Shown: positions 20,959-30,101 of the stretch, piece by piece | How the letters are laid out: each line of letters starts with the position of its first letter | Position numbering within the stretch: the first letter of the stretch is position 1 | DNA from: CAWBLP01 sp963721065 | Lineage (GTDB): Bacteria; Pseudomonadota; Alphaproteobacteria; Acetobacterales; Acetobacteraceae | Direction: 5' to 3' | DNA length: 64,000 nt | Assembly: GCA_963721065.1 (NCBI GenBank) | Contig: CAVRHO010000001.1 | Coordinates: 186,001-250,000, forward strand | Program-made: the position numbers and the translations under genes | Notes under the pieces: generated by a model | What the model was told of the DNA's origin: nothing | Databases searched by the model: none | What the model saw: the letters and a program-made list of their open reading frames with translations, nothing else

Positions 20959-22155
20959 ATGCCAGGTGTGACACTGACAGGCGGCGCCGGCGAAACGGTG
21001 ACCCTGCCTTTTCCACCAGGACCGAATGCCGTGCTGGCGCAATATCTGGCGGACCAACTCACGCTTTCCGTCGCGAGCGGCGCACTCAAGCCGGTGGAGT
21101 ACACGGGCCTGCCGCTGCCACCGGTCACGGGTGATGAGGAGGTCATCATCAAGGCCAACGGGCCGCTGTTCCTGCCGCATGCGACGAAAGCGGTGGTGGA
21201 TACCGCGCATTTCTCGGTCCTGTTCGGCAGTGGGGCGCCGAACGAAACGGTGCTTTCGGGGTCCGGCAACTTCACCTACTTCACCAATGGCGGGTCCGGC
21301 ACCCTGGTGGCCGGCGACGGCAAGACGCGTGTCGTGCAGACCGGCAGCGGTCCTTGGGATATTCACACAGGAAACGGCAACGACCAGATCCTGATCTCCG
21401 GCGGCGCGAACACCATCTCGGCCGGCGGTGGCCGCAACGAAATTCTGCTGGGCGGCGGCAACAACCTGATCACCTCGACCGGCGACGACCACATTGCCGC
21501 GGTCAGCGGGTCCGACACCATCGTGGCCAGCGGCCATCAGCCGGTGCACGTCGAAGGCGTCGCGGCCGACATCACCTTCATCGGCGGCGACGGTCCGGCG
21601 ACGGTTGTCGGCGGCATGGGCAGCGAGACCGTGTTCGCCTCGGCCGGCGGATATTTCCGCGGCGGGTCCGCGGGCCACAACCTGATCTACGGCGGTGACG
21701 GCCCGACGACGATCGTTGGCGGCGGTGACGGCGACCAGCTCTATGCGACGGGTGGCCACAGGACGGAGATCGTTGCCGCCGGCGGCAATGAGACGCTGAA
21801 TGCGGCGCTGTCCACCGGCAACGATGTGCTGCAGGCGGGGTCCGGCCATGACCAGGTGATCGGTGGCTTCGGCAACGACACGCTGGCCGGCGGCAGCGGT
21901 TCGGCCACGATGATGGGCGGGGCCGGCAAGGATGTCTTCGCGTTCGTCAAGGGCGAAGGCTCGCACGCCACCATTGCCGACTTCTCCGCGGTCGAGGGCG
22001 ACAAGGTGCGCCTGGTCGGCTTCGACCGCCACGACGTGCATCACGCGGTGGAGCACGCCCATGTCGGCAGTGGCGGCGTGACCATCACGCTGGGCGATGA
22101 CACCAAGATCACGTTCGCCAACATCACCGACATCAACAAGGTGAACTTCAGCTGA
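20959..22155 (+). CDS. RTX-like Gly/Asp-rich repeat protein, probable type I secretion substrate
   Basis: About 398 residues, no N-terminal signal peptide, very rich in Gly, Asp, Asn, Thr and Ser. Degenerate nonapeptide units run from about residue 110 to 330 (GNGNDQILISGG, GGRNEILLGGGNNLITSTGD, GFGNDTLAGGSGSATMMGG). They finish with the typical C-terminal RTX flank GGAGKDVFAFVKGEG and IADFSAVEGDKVRLVGFD, and an uncleaved-signal-like tail ending NITDINKVNFS. Such repeats bind calcium and fold as a beta-roll after export. Start ATG 20959 has AAGGGGAG 8 nt upstream. A type I ABC transporter and HlyD partner lie at 13.3-17 kb. Glycosyltransferases follow immediately downstream, so it could be a surface adhesin or S-layer-like protein that is glycosylated; that is inference. 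Confidence 0.85.
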   Translation: MPGVTLTGGAGETVTLPFPPGPNAVLAQYLADQLTLSVASGALKPVEYTGLPLPPVTGDEEVIIKANGPLFLPHATKAVVDTAHFSVLFGSGAPNETVLSGSGNFTYFTNGGSGTLVAGDGKTRVVQTGSGPWDIHTGNGNDQILISGGANTISAGGGRNEILLGGGNNLITSTGDDHIAAVSGSDTIVASGHQPVHVEGVAADITFIGGDGPATVVGGMGSETVFASAGGYFRGGSAGHNLIYGGDGPTTIVGGGDGDQLYATGGHRTEIVAAGGNETLNAALSTGNDVLQAGSGHDQVIGGFGNDTLAGGSGSATMMGGAGKDVFAFVKGEGSHATIADFSAVEGDKVRLVGFDRHDVHHAVEHAHVGSGGVTITLGDDTKITFANITDINKVNFS

Positions 22156-22198
22156 TGCCAGGCCGGGTGTGCACGATCAAGGTCGCGGCGAGGCGTTG

Positions 22199-25099
22199 AT
22201 GGACGTGGGTATCGCGACGGCTGCGGTCGCACCGAACGCCTGTTTCGGCCGAGCGGATCCGGTGGAGAGCTGCACGGTGACCGGGTGGTTCGTTGCGCCG
22301 GATCGTGCGACGGGGGCGGCGCAGGTCGATGCTTTCATCGACGGCGAAGTCTGCCGGCCAGGCGGCAGTTCTGGCCTCGGCCGAACTGCCGCCGGACGCC
22401 CCGTCCTACGCCCGGGGATTTTCCTATACGATTCCGTGGAACTTCCAGGACGGGCTGTCGCATGTGCTGTCCCTGGCGCTGCCGGACGGCACTGCCGTGG
22501 AGTTCCCGGCGCGTGGCGGCGTGACCCGCGCCAATCTGCGCTTTCGCTTCGCTGAGTCGGCGGCGCCGCCCGACGAGCCGCAGCGAAAACCGGCCGTTGC
22601 ACCGTCACCGCCGGTACAGGCGGCACCCGACCGTGGCGGGGATGCGTCGGACTATGTCGGCTTCGCCGATCCGTTCTCCGGCACTGTCATCACGGGATGG
22701 GCCGTCTGCCGCGGCGCGCCGGACCGTCGGGTGCGGCTGCGGATGTTCGTCGATGGCCAGGCCGCGGGCACGGCGGATTGCGACCAACCCTGCGAGAGCC
22801 TGCGCGCGCTTGGTTTGCCGACCAGCTATGGCGGATTTGCGTTTTCGCTTCCGGCGCGGTTCCTGGACGGAACGACGCATTCGCTGTCCGCCCTGTTCGA
22901 GGACGGCACGCCGCTGCCGTTCCGCGACGCCGACGGCGGTACCCGGACGAAGCTGGCGTTCACCGCCGAACCGGTGACCGCCATCGAAGGCGTCGTGGAC
23001 GGATTGCACGGTGACGGCATCCGCGGCTGGGTGGTCCGCAAACACCTGACCACCGGCGAGTGTGACGGCAACGTCCGTCTGCAGGTGCTGTGCAACGGTA
23101 TCGCGGTTGGCGAGATCGTCGCCGACCGGCCCCGGATGGATGTCGCCCGTGAACACCGGTGCGATCCCGGCGTCGGGTTCGAATTCAAGCTGCCGCAGCA
23201 CTGCCGCAACGGCATGGAGTTCGAGTTCGTCTTCAAGGCGCTGCCGGAGGGCGAGGAGCTGGCGGGCTGTCCGCTGTCGGTGAAGCACCGCTCCAGCGAA
23301 GGGGCGGACGAACTGCGCGCGCTGAGCGACACCGTGAATGAACTGTGTGTCCGGGCGTTCAAGCTGCAGCGGCAGGTACGTGACCTGTTGCCCGTCGCCG
23401 AAGCCACCGTGCACAATTACGATGCCTGGGCGCGCCGCTACCTCGTTCGGCTGCGCGGGCGCATGGCGGCGGCGGAGCCTCTGCCGGACGACGCGCCGCT
23501 GGTCTCCGTCGTGATGCCCACCTATCGCACCAACCTGGCACACCTGACCGCGGCCATCGAATCGGTGCGGGCGCAGACATATTCGAACTGGGAGCTCATC
23601 ATTGCCGACGACGGCAGTCAGCAGCGCGCGCTGGCCGCATGCCTGCGTGACTATGCGGATGCCGACGAGCGGATCACCTGCGTGTTCAGTCGCGAGAACC
23701 GCGGCATCAGCGCCGCCACCAACGCGGCGCTGCGCAGGGCCAACGGCGCCTATGTGGTGCTGTTCGACCATGATGACCTGATGGTCGAGGTGGCGCTGGA
23801 AGCGATGGTTCGCGAAGCGCTGCGGACCGGTGCCAGGCTGCTTTACTCCGATGAGGACAAGATCGACGATTTCGGGGTGTTCAGCGAACCCAACCTGAAG
23901 CCGGACTGGAACTACCGGCTGCTGCTTGGCGTGAACTACATCTGCCACCTGGTGATGATCGACCGCGCGCTGCTGCGCCGCGTCGGCCTGCTGCGGACCG
24001 AGTGCGACGGGGCGCAGGACCACGATCTGCTGCTGCGCGTGTCGGAGCTGTGCCGGCCCGGACAGATCGTGCATCTGCCGGAGATTCTGTATCACTGGCG
24101 CAAGAGCGCCGCGTCCACCGCCAGCGCCGGAGAGGCCAAGCCCTATGCGATCGAGGCCGGCCGGCGGGCTGTGGCCGATCATCTGCTCCGGCGCGGATTC
24201 GAAGTCGTCTCAGGTGCAACCGATCGGCAACAGCACGACGTTCCGGGTGGACTGGGGCGAGCAGCGGAAGCCGAGCGTGACGGTTATCGTGCCGTTCAAG
24301 GACCAGATCGCGACGACGCGGCGGTGCCTGGAGTCCCTGCTGGCCAGCACGGACTGGCCGGACTGGCGCGTGGTGCTGGTCGATAACGGCTCGGTCACGC
24401 CGGAGGCCGAGGCGTTCTGCCGAGAGGCGGCAGCGGACCCGCATGTGGTTGTGCGGCGGGTGGATGAGCCGTTCAACTACTCCCGGCTGAACAACATCGC
24501 CGCGCGGGAATATCCCGCCGAGTACTACGTGTTCCTCAACAACGACGTGTTCCTGGAACAGCCGGACTGGCTGCAGGTGATGATGGCCGAGGCGCTGGCG
24601 GACGACCAGGTTGCGGTGGTCGGCGCGAAGCTGATCTACCCGAACGGCACCGTGCAGCATGCGGGTGTGGTGCTGGGCGTGGGCGGCATCGCCGATCATG
24701 TGTTCCGCGGCATTCCGGCGGATCATCCCGGATACCTGTACCGGGCCCGCTGCGCCCAGCAGGTACTCGGCGGTTACCGCGGCGTGCATGCTGTGCCGGG
24801 CCGACGTGTTCATGGAAGTCGGCGGCTTCGACGAGCAGGAGCTGATGGTTGCGTTCAACGACATCGATCTGTGCCTGAAGATCGGTCGTCGCGGGTGGCG
24901 CATCATCTGGACGCCGGACCTGGTGGCCGAACACCACGAGTCGCTCAGCCGCGGCGACGACATTTCACCCGGCAAGGCGCAACGCTTCTTCTACGAAAAC
25001 CACGTGATGCTGGAACGCTGGCACGACGTGATTTCCGTCGATCCGTTCTACAACCCGCACTTCTCGCGCGACCGGGGCATCTTCGTGGACCTGCAATGA
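22199..25099 (+). CDS. Tandem GT2 glycosyltransferase with three N-terminal GW modules, three frameshifts as read
   Basis: Start ATG 22199 after GAGG. The first third has three copies of a beta module of about 90 residues: TVTGWFVAPDRATGAAQVDA, VITGWAVCRGAPDRRVRLRM and IRGWVVRKHLTTGECDGNVR. Two GT2 domains follow: PLVSVVMPTYRTNLAHLTAA with FDHDDLMVE as the DxD site, and SVTVIVPFKDQIATTRRCLE with FLNNDVFLE and FNDIDLCLKIGRRGWR. The frame breaks near 22357 (extra base in GCCGGCC), 24205-24215, and 24778 (extra G in CTCGGCGG). Correcting each gives one continuous protein of about 966 residues. The two-GT2 arrangement is common in enzymes that build polysaccharide or glycosylate surface proteins. 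ATGA overlap with the next gene indicates an operon. Substrates unknown. Confidence 0.88.
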
Positions 25100-26665
25100 C
25101 CAATTCTGCGTTTCCGGTGTTGCATCTGATTGTCGATGAGGCGTCGACGACGCGGGTACGGGGCTGGGTGATGGATCCGGAGGCGCCCGATGCCCCGGTG
25201 TTCCTGCGCTTCCGGGTGAACGGTGAGACGGTGTGGGAGGGACTGTGCGATGCGCCGCGGCCCGATGTCGCGGCGAGTCACCCCGGCGGAAATGTCGGCT
25301 TCGCGTTCGTGTTGCCAGCGCATGTCAGGCCGGACAAAGCGAACATCCTGACCGTCGAGAGCCGGGGTGGCGTGCCGTTGCAGGTGGCGGTTGACGGGCA
25401 AGGCTGCACCGAGGTCACGCTGCGTTCACCGGACGAAAAGCGTGACGCACGCGGCCACATCCACAGCCATATCGACAGCTTCCGCAACGGACGGATCCAG
25501 GGATGGGTCCTGCGCTCGGTCGCCACCCCCGACGGACCGCGTCTGCTTGGCGGTTGTTCGGTGATGGTGGTGCAGGACGGGCGTATCGTCGGCCAGGCCA
25601 CCGCGGACCTGCCGCGACCGGATGTCGCGCAGGCGCTGCGCGGCGAGGAGCGGTGTGGCTTCGCGATGCAGATCCCGCGGGCGCAGCTCTCGGCTTCGGT
25701 GTTTCGCGTCCTGGTGATGCCGGACCGGCAGGAGTTGGACGGCAGTCCGTGTGTGCTGACCTCGGTGCCGGCGGCGGCGCGGGTCCGGGCTCCGGCCGCC
25801 GCCGCAAAGCCGGCCGCCCCGGGCGCGGGGCGCTGCGCGGTGTGCACCGTCGTCCGGGATGAAGCGCGGGATCTTCCGGAATGGCTGACCTACCAGGCCG
25901 CGGTCGGCTTCGACGCGGTGATTGCGTACGAAAACCTTTCGGTCGATAGCACGCCGCTGGTGCTGGCGCGGGCGGGCCGGGTGATGGACGTGCGGGTCAC
26001 TCCATGGCCCAGGACCGATGGCCACGGGCGGAGAGATGCCTACCAGGACTGCCGCGACCGGTTCGGTCGGGAGTTCGACTGGATCGCGTTCCTCGACGCC
26101 GACGAGTTCCTGGTTCCTCATGCGCATCCCGACATAAAGGCTCTGCTTGCCACGCACGAGAGCAGTGCGCAGATCGTGGTCAACAGGGCGGTGTTCGGTT
26201 CCGGCGGCCGGGACGACGATCCGGATGGCCTGATCATCGAAAGCTTCACGCAGCGCGCGCCCGGCGTGTTCGCCGCCAACAGGCAGGTGAAGGGGATCGT
26301 CCGGCCCAACGCCGTGCGCGGGGTGTTGAACGAGCACGTGATGGATGTCGGTGACGGGTCAACGGTGCTTGCCGACGGGTACTCCGGTGGCCTGGCATAC
26401 GCCCGGCGTCACGTCGGCGCCGGCGAATCACACGGTCTGTCAGCTCAACCATTACTTCGTCCGGTCGCGAGCCCACTGGGCCGGGAAAATCGGCAAGAGC
26501 TACTACCGTAGCCCGATCCGTCGGGCCGAGCAGGACTTCGAGATTTATGACCGTAATGAAGTGACGGACACCAGCGCGCTGCGGTTTGCCCCGCGGGTGC
26601 ATGCCATGTTGCAGAAGATGGGGCTGCCCGGGCGTGCCGGTGATGTCGTCTGGAAGGTCGCATGA
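25096..26665 (+). CDS. GT92-like glycosyltransferase with two N-terminal GW modules, frameshifted near 26377 as read
   Basis: Start ATG 25096 overlaps the previous stop (ATGA). Two GW modules (VRGWVMDPEAPDAPVFLRFR; IQGWVLRSVATPDGPRLLGG) are followed by an Ala/Pro linker. The catalytic domain is of the GT92/GT2-4 type: CTVVRDEARDLPEWLTYQAA, the invariant FDAVIAYENLSVD, and FDWIAFLDADEFLVP holding the DxD. The C-terminal part (HTPGVTSAPANHTVCQLNHY, AHWAGKIGKSYYRSPIRRAE) is one frame over. One extra G in GACGGGTACTCC at about 26377 explains it and restores LADGTPVAWHTPG. The product would be about 522 residues. It is sandwiched between glycosyltransferase and glycosidase-like genes with overlapping stops and starts, so co-translation is likely. 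Confidence 0.87.
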
Positions 26666-27702
26666 CGGCAGCGCACCAGCCGGTATCGTGGAGCAGGCGC
26701 CTGGTGCTGGGCGCCGGCGCGATGCTCGCCGGTCAATGGGCGGGTGTGCGCCCGGCGCGGGCTCCCTGGGTGGCACCGCCACCCTGTCCGCCTTCCGAAC
26801 GGCGCGTGGGTATCGCCTATTCGCTGTGGCATACGACCGCCCGGTGGGAAGCGATGCCGCCGCCGTCCAGGCCCTGGGGGCAACCCTTGCTGGGCTTCTA
26901 CCGCTCCAACGATTCGCGCGTGCTGGCGCAGCATGCCGAATGGTTGAGCGATGCCGCCGTGGATTTCGTGTTCCTCGGCTGGTCGAACAACCTCGGCATG
27001 GATATCCGCTACCCGGGCGGGCCGAAGACACAGCGGTTCATCGAGAGTGCCACGCTGACCTTGTTCAACACCTGGGCGCAACTGCCGCGGTCGCCCCGGG
27101 TGGCGATCATGATCGGCACGCCGGGCGACCGTCACGCCATTCCGGATGGCGCGCTCTCGATGAAGGCCGACGAGGTGTACGACCTGTTCGTCGCCAATCC
27201 GGCCCGTGCCCCGCTGATGCAGCATTACCTGGGCAAGCCGCTGCTGCTCGTTTACGTCGGCACGCCGTCGCAGTGGCAGCATCAATTGCCGCCGTGGTCG
27301 GACGATCGTTTCACCGTTCGCTTCATCACCGGATTCATCACGCAGCAGCCGGCGCTGCTGTCGCCCGGGCGGGTCAGCCGCTACGGCTACTGGTCCTGGG
27401 AAGACCGCGGCCAGCCGACCTTCAGCGTGTTCGACGGACATCCCGAGTGCATGACCGTGGTGGCGGCGTGGCGTGGTGCGAACAGCCCCGGCCGCGACAA
27501 TGGACAGACCTATATCCGCAACTGGGAATACGCCCGCCGGATCGGCCCACGCTTCGTGCTGGCCGGTACATTCAACGAATGGTGGGTCAGCGAGCAGATC
27601 AACGCGGCCCACAGCAAGGATGTCGAGCCGTCGGTGCAACACGGCTGGCGCAGCATGGACATCCTCAAACAACAGGCAACGCTGTTCAAGCACGGCAAGT
27701 GA
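26662..27702 (+). CDS. Tat-exported GH99-like protein
   Basis: About 346 residues. The N terminus SWSRRLVLGAGAMLAGQWAG followed by ARA is a twin-arginine-type signal, so the protein is probably periplasmic or secreted. The mature part resembles the GH71/GH99-like domain (endo-mannosidase fold): GIAYSLWHTTARWE, LLGFYRSNDSRVLAQHAEWL, DFVFLGWSNNLG, and near the C terminus FVLAGTFNEWWVSEQINAAH then DVEPS, matching the family pattern FNEW.E...IEPS. It starts inside the previous stop (ATGA). Such domains are often encoded next to glycosyltransferases making mannose- or rhamnose-rich polysaccharides and may trim the product. Catalytic activity is not proven by the motifs seen. Confidence 0.75.
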   Translation: MTAAHQPVSWSRRLVLGAGAMLAGQWAGVRPARAPWVAPPPCPPSERRVGIAYSLWHTTARWEAMPPPSRPWGQPLLGFYRSNDSRVLAQHAEWLSDAAVDFVFLGWSNNLGMDIRYPGGPKTQRFIESATLTLFNTWAQLPRSPRVAIMIGTPGDRHAIPDGALSMKADEVYDLFVANPARAPLMQHYLGKPLLLVYVGTPSQWQHQLPPWSDDRFTVRFITGFITQQPALLSPGRVSRYGYWSWEDRGQPTFSVFDGHPECMTVVAAWRGANSPGRDNGQTYIRNWEYARRIGPRFVLAGTFNEWWVSEQINAAHSKDVEPSVQHGWRSMDILKQQATLFKHGK

Positions 27703-27754
27703 CCGCGGCGCACGCCGGGTCGTCCGGCATTGGGGGCAACAGGACCAACGCACG

Positions 27755-28735
27755 ATGAATGAGATACGAACCCAGGACGCCCTGGCGAATTCCGGACTGA
27801 TTCTGCTGAACCAGTCGGAACCGTATGCGGGCCCCCGCACCTTCCTGGTGTCCGGCGTGGCGCGCGGCGGGACGTCGCTGCTGGCCAAGCTGCTTGCCAT
27901 GCTGGATGTCCCGATGGGCAGGACGGCCGATCCGGTGGTGTTCGAGGACACCGAAATCGCCCGCGCGCTGAACCAGCCGGACCGCCTGATGCTGGGCGCG
28001 GCGATACACCAGCGCAACACTCAGCATGCGGTGTGGGGCTTCAAGCGGCCCGGTCTGTACAACCTGATCGCGCCGCAGGAGCTGGAGCTGTTCCGCCGCC
28101 CGTTCCTGATCCTGACCTTCCGCGATCCGGTGGCGATCGCCCAGCGCAACGTGATCTCCACCATGTCGCGGGTCGGCAACTCGCTGCGTTCGGCCGGGCA
28201 TGAGCTGGCTCGACTGACGGAATTCGCCCAGCAGGCGCGCTGCCCGACCCTGCTGGTGAGTTATGAGAAGGCGCTGACCATGCCCGCGCGACTGGTGGAC
28301 GCGCTGCTGGCGTTCGGTGGCTGGTCGGTGGACGAAAAGCAGCGCGCGCGCATGATTTCGGCTGTAACGGTGGACAATCCGATCTACTGGCGTACCGCTC
28401 GGCTGGAACTGAAGGGAATCATCGACGGCGTGTTCGGCGGACGGCTGCAGGGTTGGTGCCACATGGTCGGCCACGCGCAGCCCGTGCCGCTGGAGTTGCT
28501 GATCGACGGCAAGGTGGTCACGGAGTTTCGTGCCGATGTGTATCGGGAGGATCTGAAGAAGGCACGGATCGGTGAGGGGCGCCACGGGTTCCAACTGGAC
28601 GTCGGCCGGTTCCGGCCTGGCGACGATGCGGTTGTCGCGGTGCGCGCGAAGGGGCGGGACTACCTGCTGGCCAACAGCGGACGGTCTTTCGCGCAAATGC
28701 TGCAGATGGGCGGTGGGGTGGCTCGGGCCGGCTGA
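27755..28735 (+). CDS. Sulfotransferase-like protein with C-terminal GW module
   Basis: About 326 residues. The N-terminal P-loop-like element TFLVSGVARGGTSLLAKLLA resembles the PAPS 5'-phosphosulfate loop of the sulfotransferase superfamily. LILTFRDPVAIAQRNVISTM resembles the 3'-phosphate binding strand and helix (FRDP-x-R-N). The C-terminal 90 residues (LQGWCHMVGHAQPVPLELLI, DVYREDLKKARIGEGRHGFQ) are a GW module like those in the two upstream glycosyltransferases. Start ATG 27755 has AGGA about 10 nt upstream; 52 nt separate it from the GH99-like gene, so it is probably the last gene of the operon. Role as a glycan sulfotransferase is inference. Confidence 0.75.
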   Translation: MNEIRTQDALANSGLILLNQSEPYAGPRTFLVSGVARGGTSLLAKLLAMLDVPMGRTADPVVFEDTEIARALNQPDRLMLGAAIHQRNTQHAVWGFKRPGLYNLIAPQELELFRRPFLILTFRDPVAIAQRNVISTMSRVGNSLRSAGHELARLTEFAQQARCPTLLVSYEKALTMPARLVDALLAFGGWSVDEKQRARMISAVTVDNPIYWRTARLELKGIIDGVFGGRLQGWCHMVGHAQPVPLELLIDGKVVTEFRADVYREDLKKARIGEGRHGFQLDVGRFRPGDDAVVAVRAKGRDYLLANSGRSFAQMLQMGGGVARAG

Positions 28736-28866
28736 CGTGGTCTTCGCCAAGGGCGTCCGCGGCCTTGCAGGACCCCCCGCAGTCATGGCCGGGCCTGAAC
28801 CGGACTGTTACTTTCAAGTGCGGTCGGGAACAGAAGGCATCGGCCGAGCGTACTGTCGGCGGTGTG

Positions 28867-29032
28867 TACCACGTCGTGGTGGGCGAAGGCCGCTCATCCA
28901 CGTCTTCGTCATGCGGAACGCAGTGAAACGGGCCGTCGGACCTGCAGCACTGGTCTTGTGGGTTCTGACATTATCGGGGTGCCTTCGGCATGACGAAGAC
29001 GTGGATGGCCGGCCTTCGCCGACCATGACGAT
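28867..29032. repeat. REPIN-like inverted repeat pair
   Basis: Arms of about 45 bp, roughly 28867-28911 and 28988-29032, are inverted relative to each other and share the perfect 20-mer CATCCACGTCTTCGTCATGC and its complement; about 76 bp lie between. The arm begins with the family core CGTCGTGGTGGGCGAAGGCC. It fills part of the 475-bp gap after the sulfotransferase-like gene; no gene is visible there. Confidence 0.7.
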
Positions 29033-29186
29033 GTGCGGGCGCGCGTGACGATGAGCGGGCGCGCGTGACGATGTGCGGGCGCGCGTGATGATGTGCGGGC
29101 GCGCGTGACGATGTGCGGGCGCGCGTGACGATGTGCGGGCGCGCGTGACGATGTGCGGGCGCGCGTGACGATGTGCGGGCGCGCGT
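29031..29186. repeat. Tandem repeat, 20-bp unit, about 8 copies
   Basis: Unit ATGTGCGGGCGCGCGTGACG repeated head to tail from 29031, with units starting every 20 bp to 29171; copy 2 has AGC for TGC and copy 3 ends GATG instead of GACG. Because 20 is not a multiple of 3, the open frames through it are artefacts. It directly abuts the REPIN-like element. Confidence 0.95.
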
Positions 29187-29210
29187 CGGTCGAACGCGCC
29201 GCGGTTGATA

Positions 29211-30029
29211 TCACACGGCCAGCAACGCCAGCCGGTCCTCCTCCAGGACCGCGCAGCTCAGCTTGCCGCCCATGCCGGCGCCCGTATCCAGACCGATGCG
29301 GTTGGCCAGTGTCGCCGGCGACGGCTCGGTGTTGTGGCCATGTACCACCACCACGCCGTGGTCCTGCTCGCTCCAGAGAAACGGCTGGCGAATGCCCAGA
29401 AGATCGTCCTTCGTCTGGCGCGCCAGTGGCACGCCGGGGCGGATGCCGGCATGCACGAACAGGTATTCGCCCTCCCGATGGCTCAGCTTCAGGCCGCGCA
29501 GAAACGCGACGTGTTCGGCCGGGATGGCGCCGTGCCAGGCCTCGCGCGGCAGGTCGGGCGGCAGGCCCCAACTGGCCAGGGTTGCCTTGCCACCGGACCA
29601 CAGCCAGTCGGTCGCCGCGGCTCTGTCGCCGTCCAGCGCGTCCAGCAGCATCCGTTCGTGCTCGCCGCTCAGGTTGACGACGCGCGCGCCCGGAATGTCC
29701 GGGCCGCGGCTGAGCAGCGCCAGCACGCCCGCACTGTCCGGCCCATGGTCGATGTAGTCGCCCAGGTGCACCACCACCGGCGTCGCGACCGGGCGCGTCG
29801 CCAGATCCTCGGCGATGATCCGGTGCAGCGCGCGCAGTTGCTCCAGGCTGCCGTGCACGTCGCCGATCGCGTACACCCGCCGGCCCCGCGGCAGCCGGCC
29901 CGGCGCCGGGACGAAGCGCAGCGCGTCGGCGCGGTCGGGCAGGGTGCGCGGTCCGTCCCAGGTGGGAATGTCCGCCGCCGCCAGCGCGCTGCGCGTGCGC
30001 GCGGCGGGACGCCGTAAAGGTCGCCTCAC
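29211..30029 (-). CDS. PPP-family metallophosphatase (serine/threonine phosphatase-like)
   Basis: Two-metal phosphoesterase of about 272 residues. The family motifs appear in order: YAIGDVHGSLEQL (DxH), HLGDYIDHGPDS (GDxxDxG), a third motif, then VHAGIRPGVPL and VVVHGHNTEP near the C terminus (the two later His ligands). The third motif is normally GNHE; here it reads NLSGEHERML, so the metal-bridging and catalytic-side Asn is Glu. That is unusual and could alter metal binding or activity. The motif is otherwise in place and the frame is open throughout. Start GTG 30029 follows AGGGGGG. Alone on the minus strand; function probably bacterial PrpA/PphA-like dephosphorylation or dinucleotide hydrolysis. 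Confidence 0.85.
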   Translation of the reverse strand: MRRPLRRPAARTRSALAAADIPTWDGPRTLPDRADALRFVPAPGRLPRGRRVYAIGDVHGSLEQLRALHRIIAEDLATRPVATPVVVHLGDYIDHGPDSAGVLALLSRGPDIPGARVVNLSGEHERMLLDALDGDRAAATDWLWSGGKATLASWGLPPDLPREAWHGAIPAEHVAFLRGLKLSHREGEYLFVHAGIRPGVPLARQTKDDLLGIRQPFLWSEQDHGVVVVHGHNTEPSPATLANRIGLDTGAGMGGKLSCAVLEEDRLALLAV

Positions 30030-30101
30030 GCCGGGTCGCCCCCCTTCCGTAATGCCGATGTCCTGCTAGGCTTGCCGCAGCCCAAGGAGCGGAGGAACCC
30101 G

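Noticed and set aside
29031..29186. CRISPR array
   Set aside because: Repeats are contiguous with no unique spacers and no cas genes are in the window. The same applies to 46616-46817.
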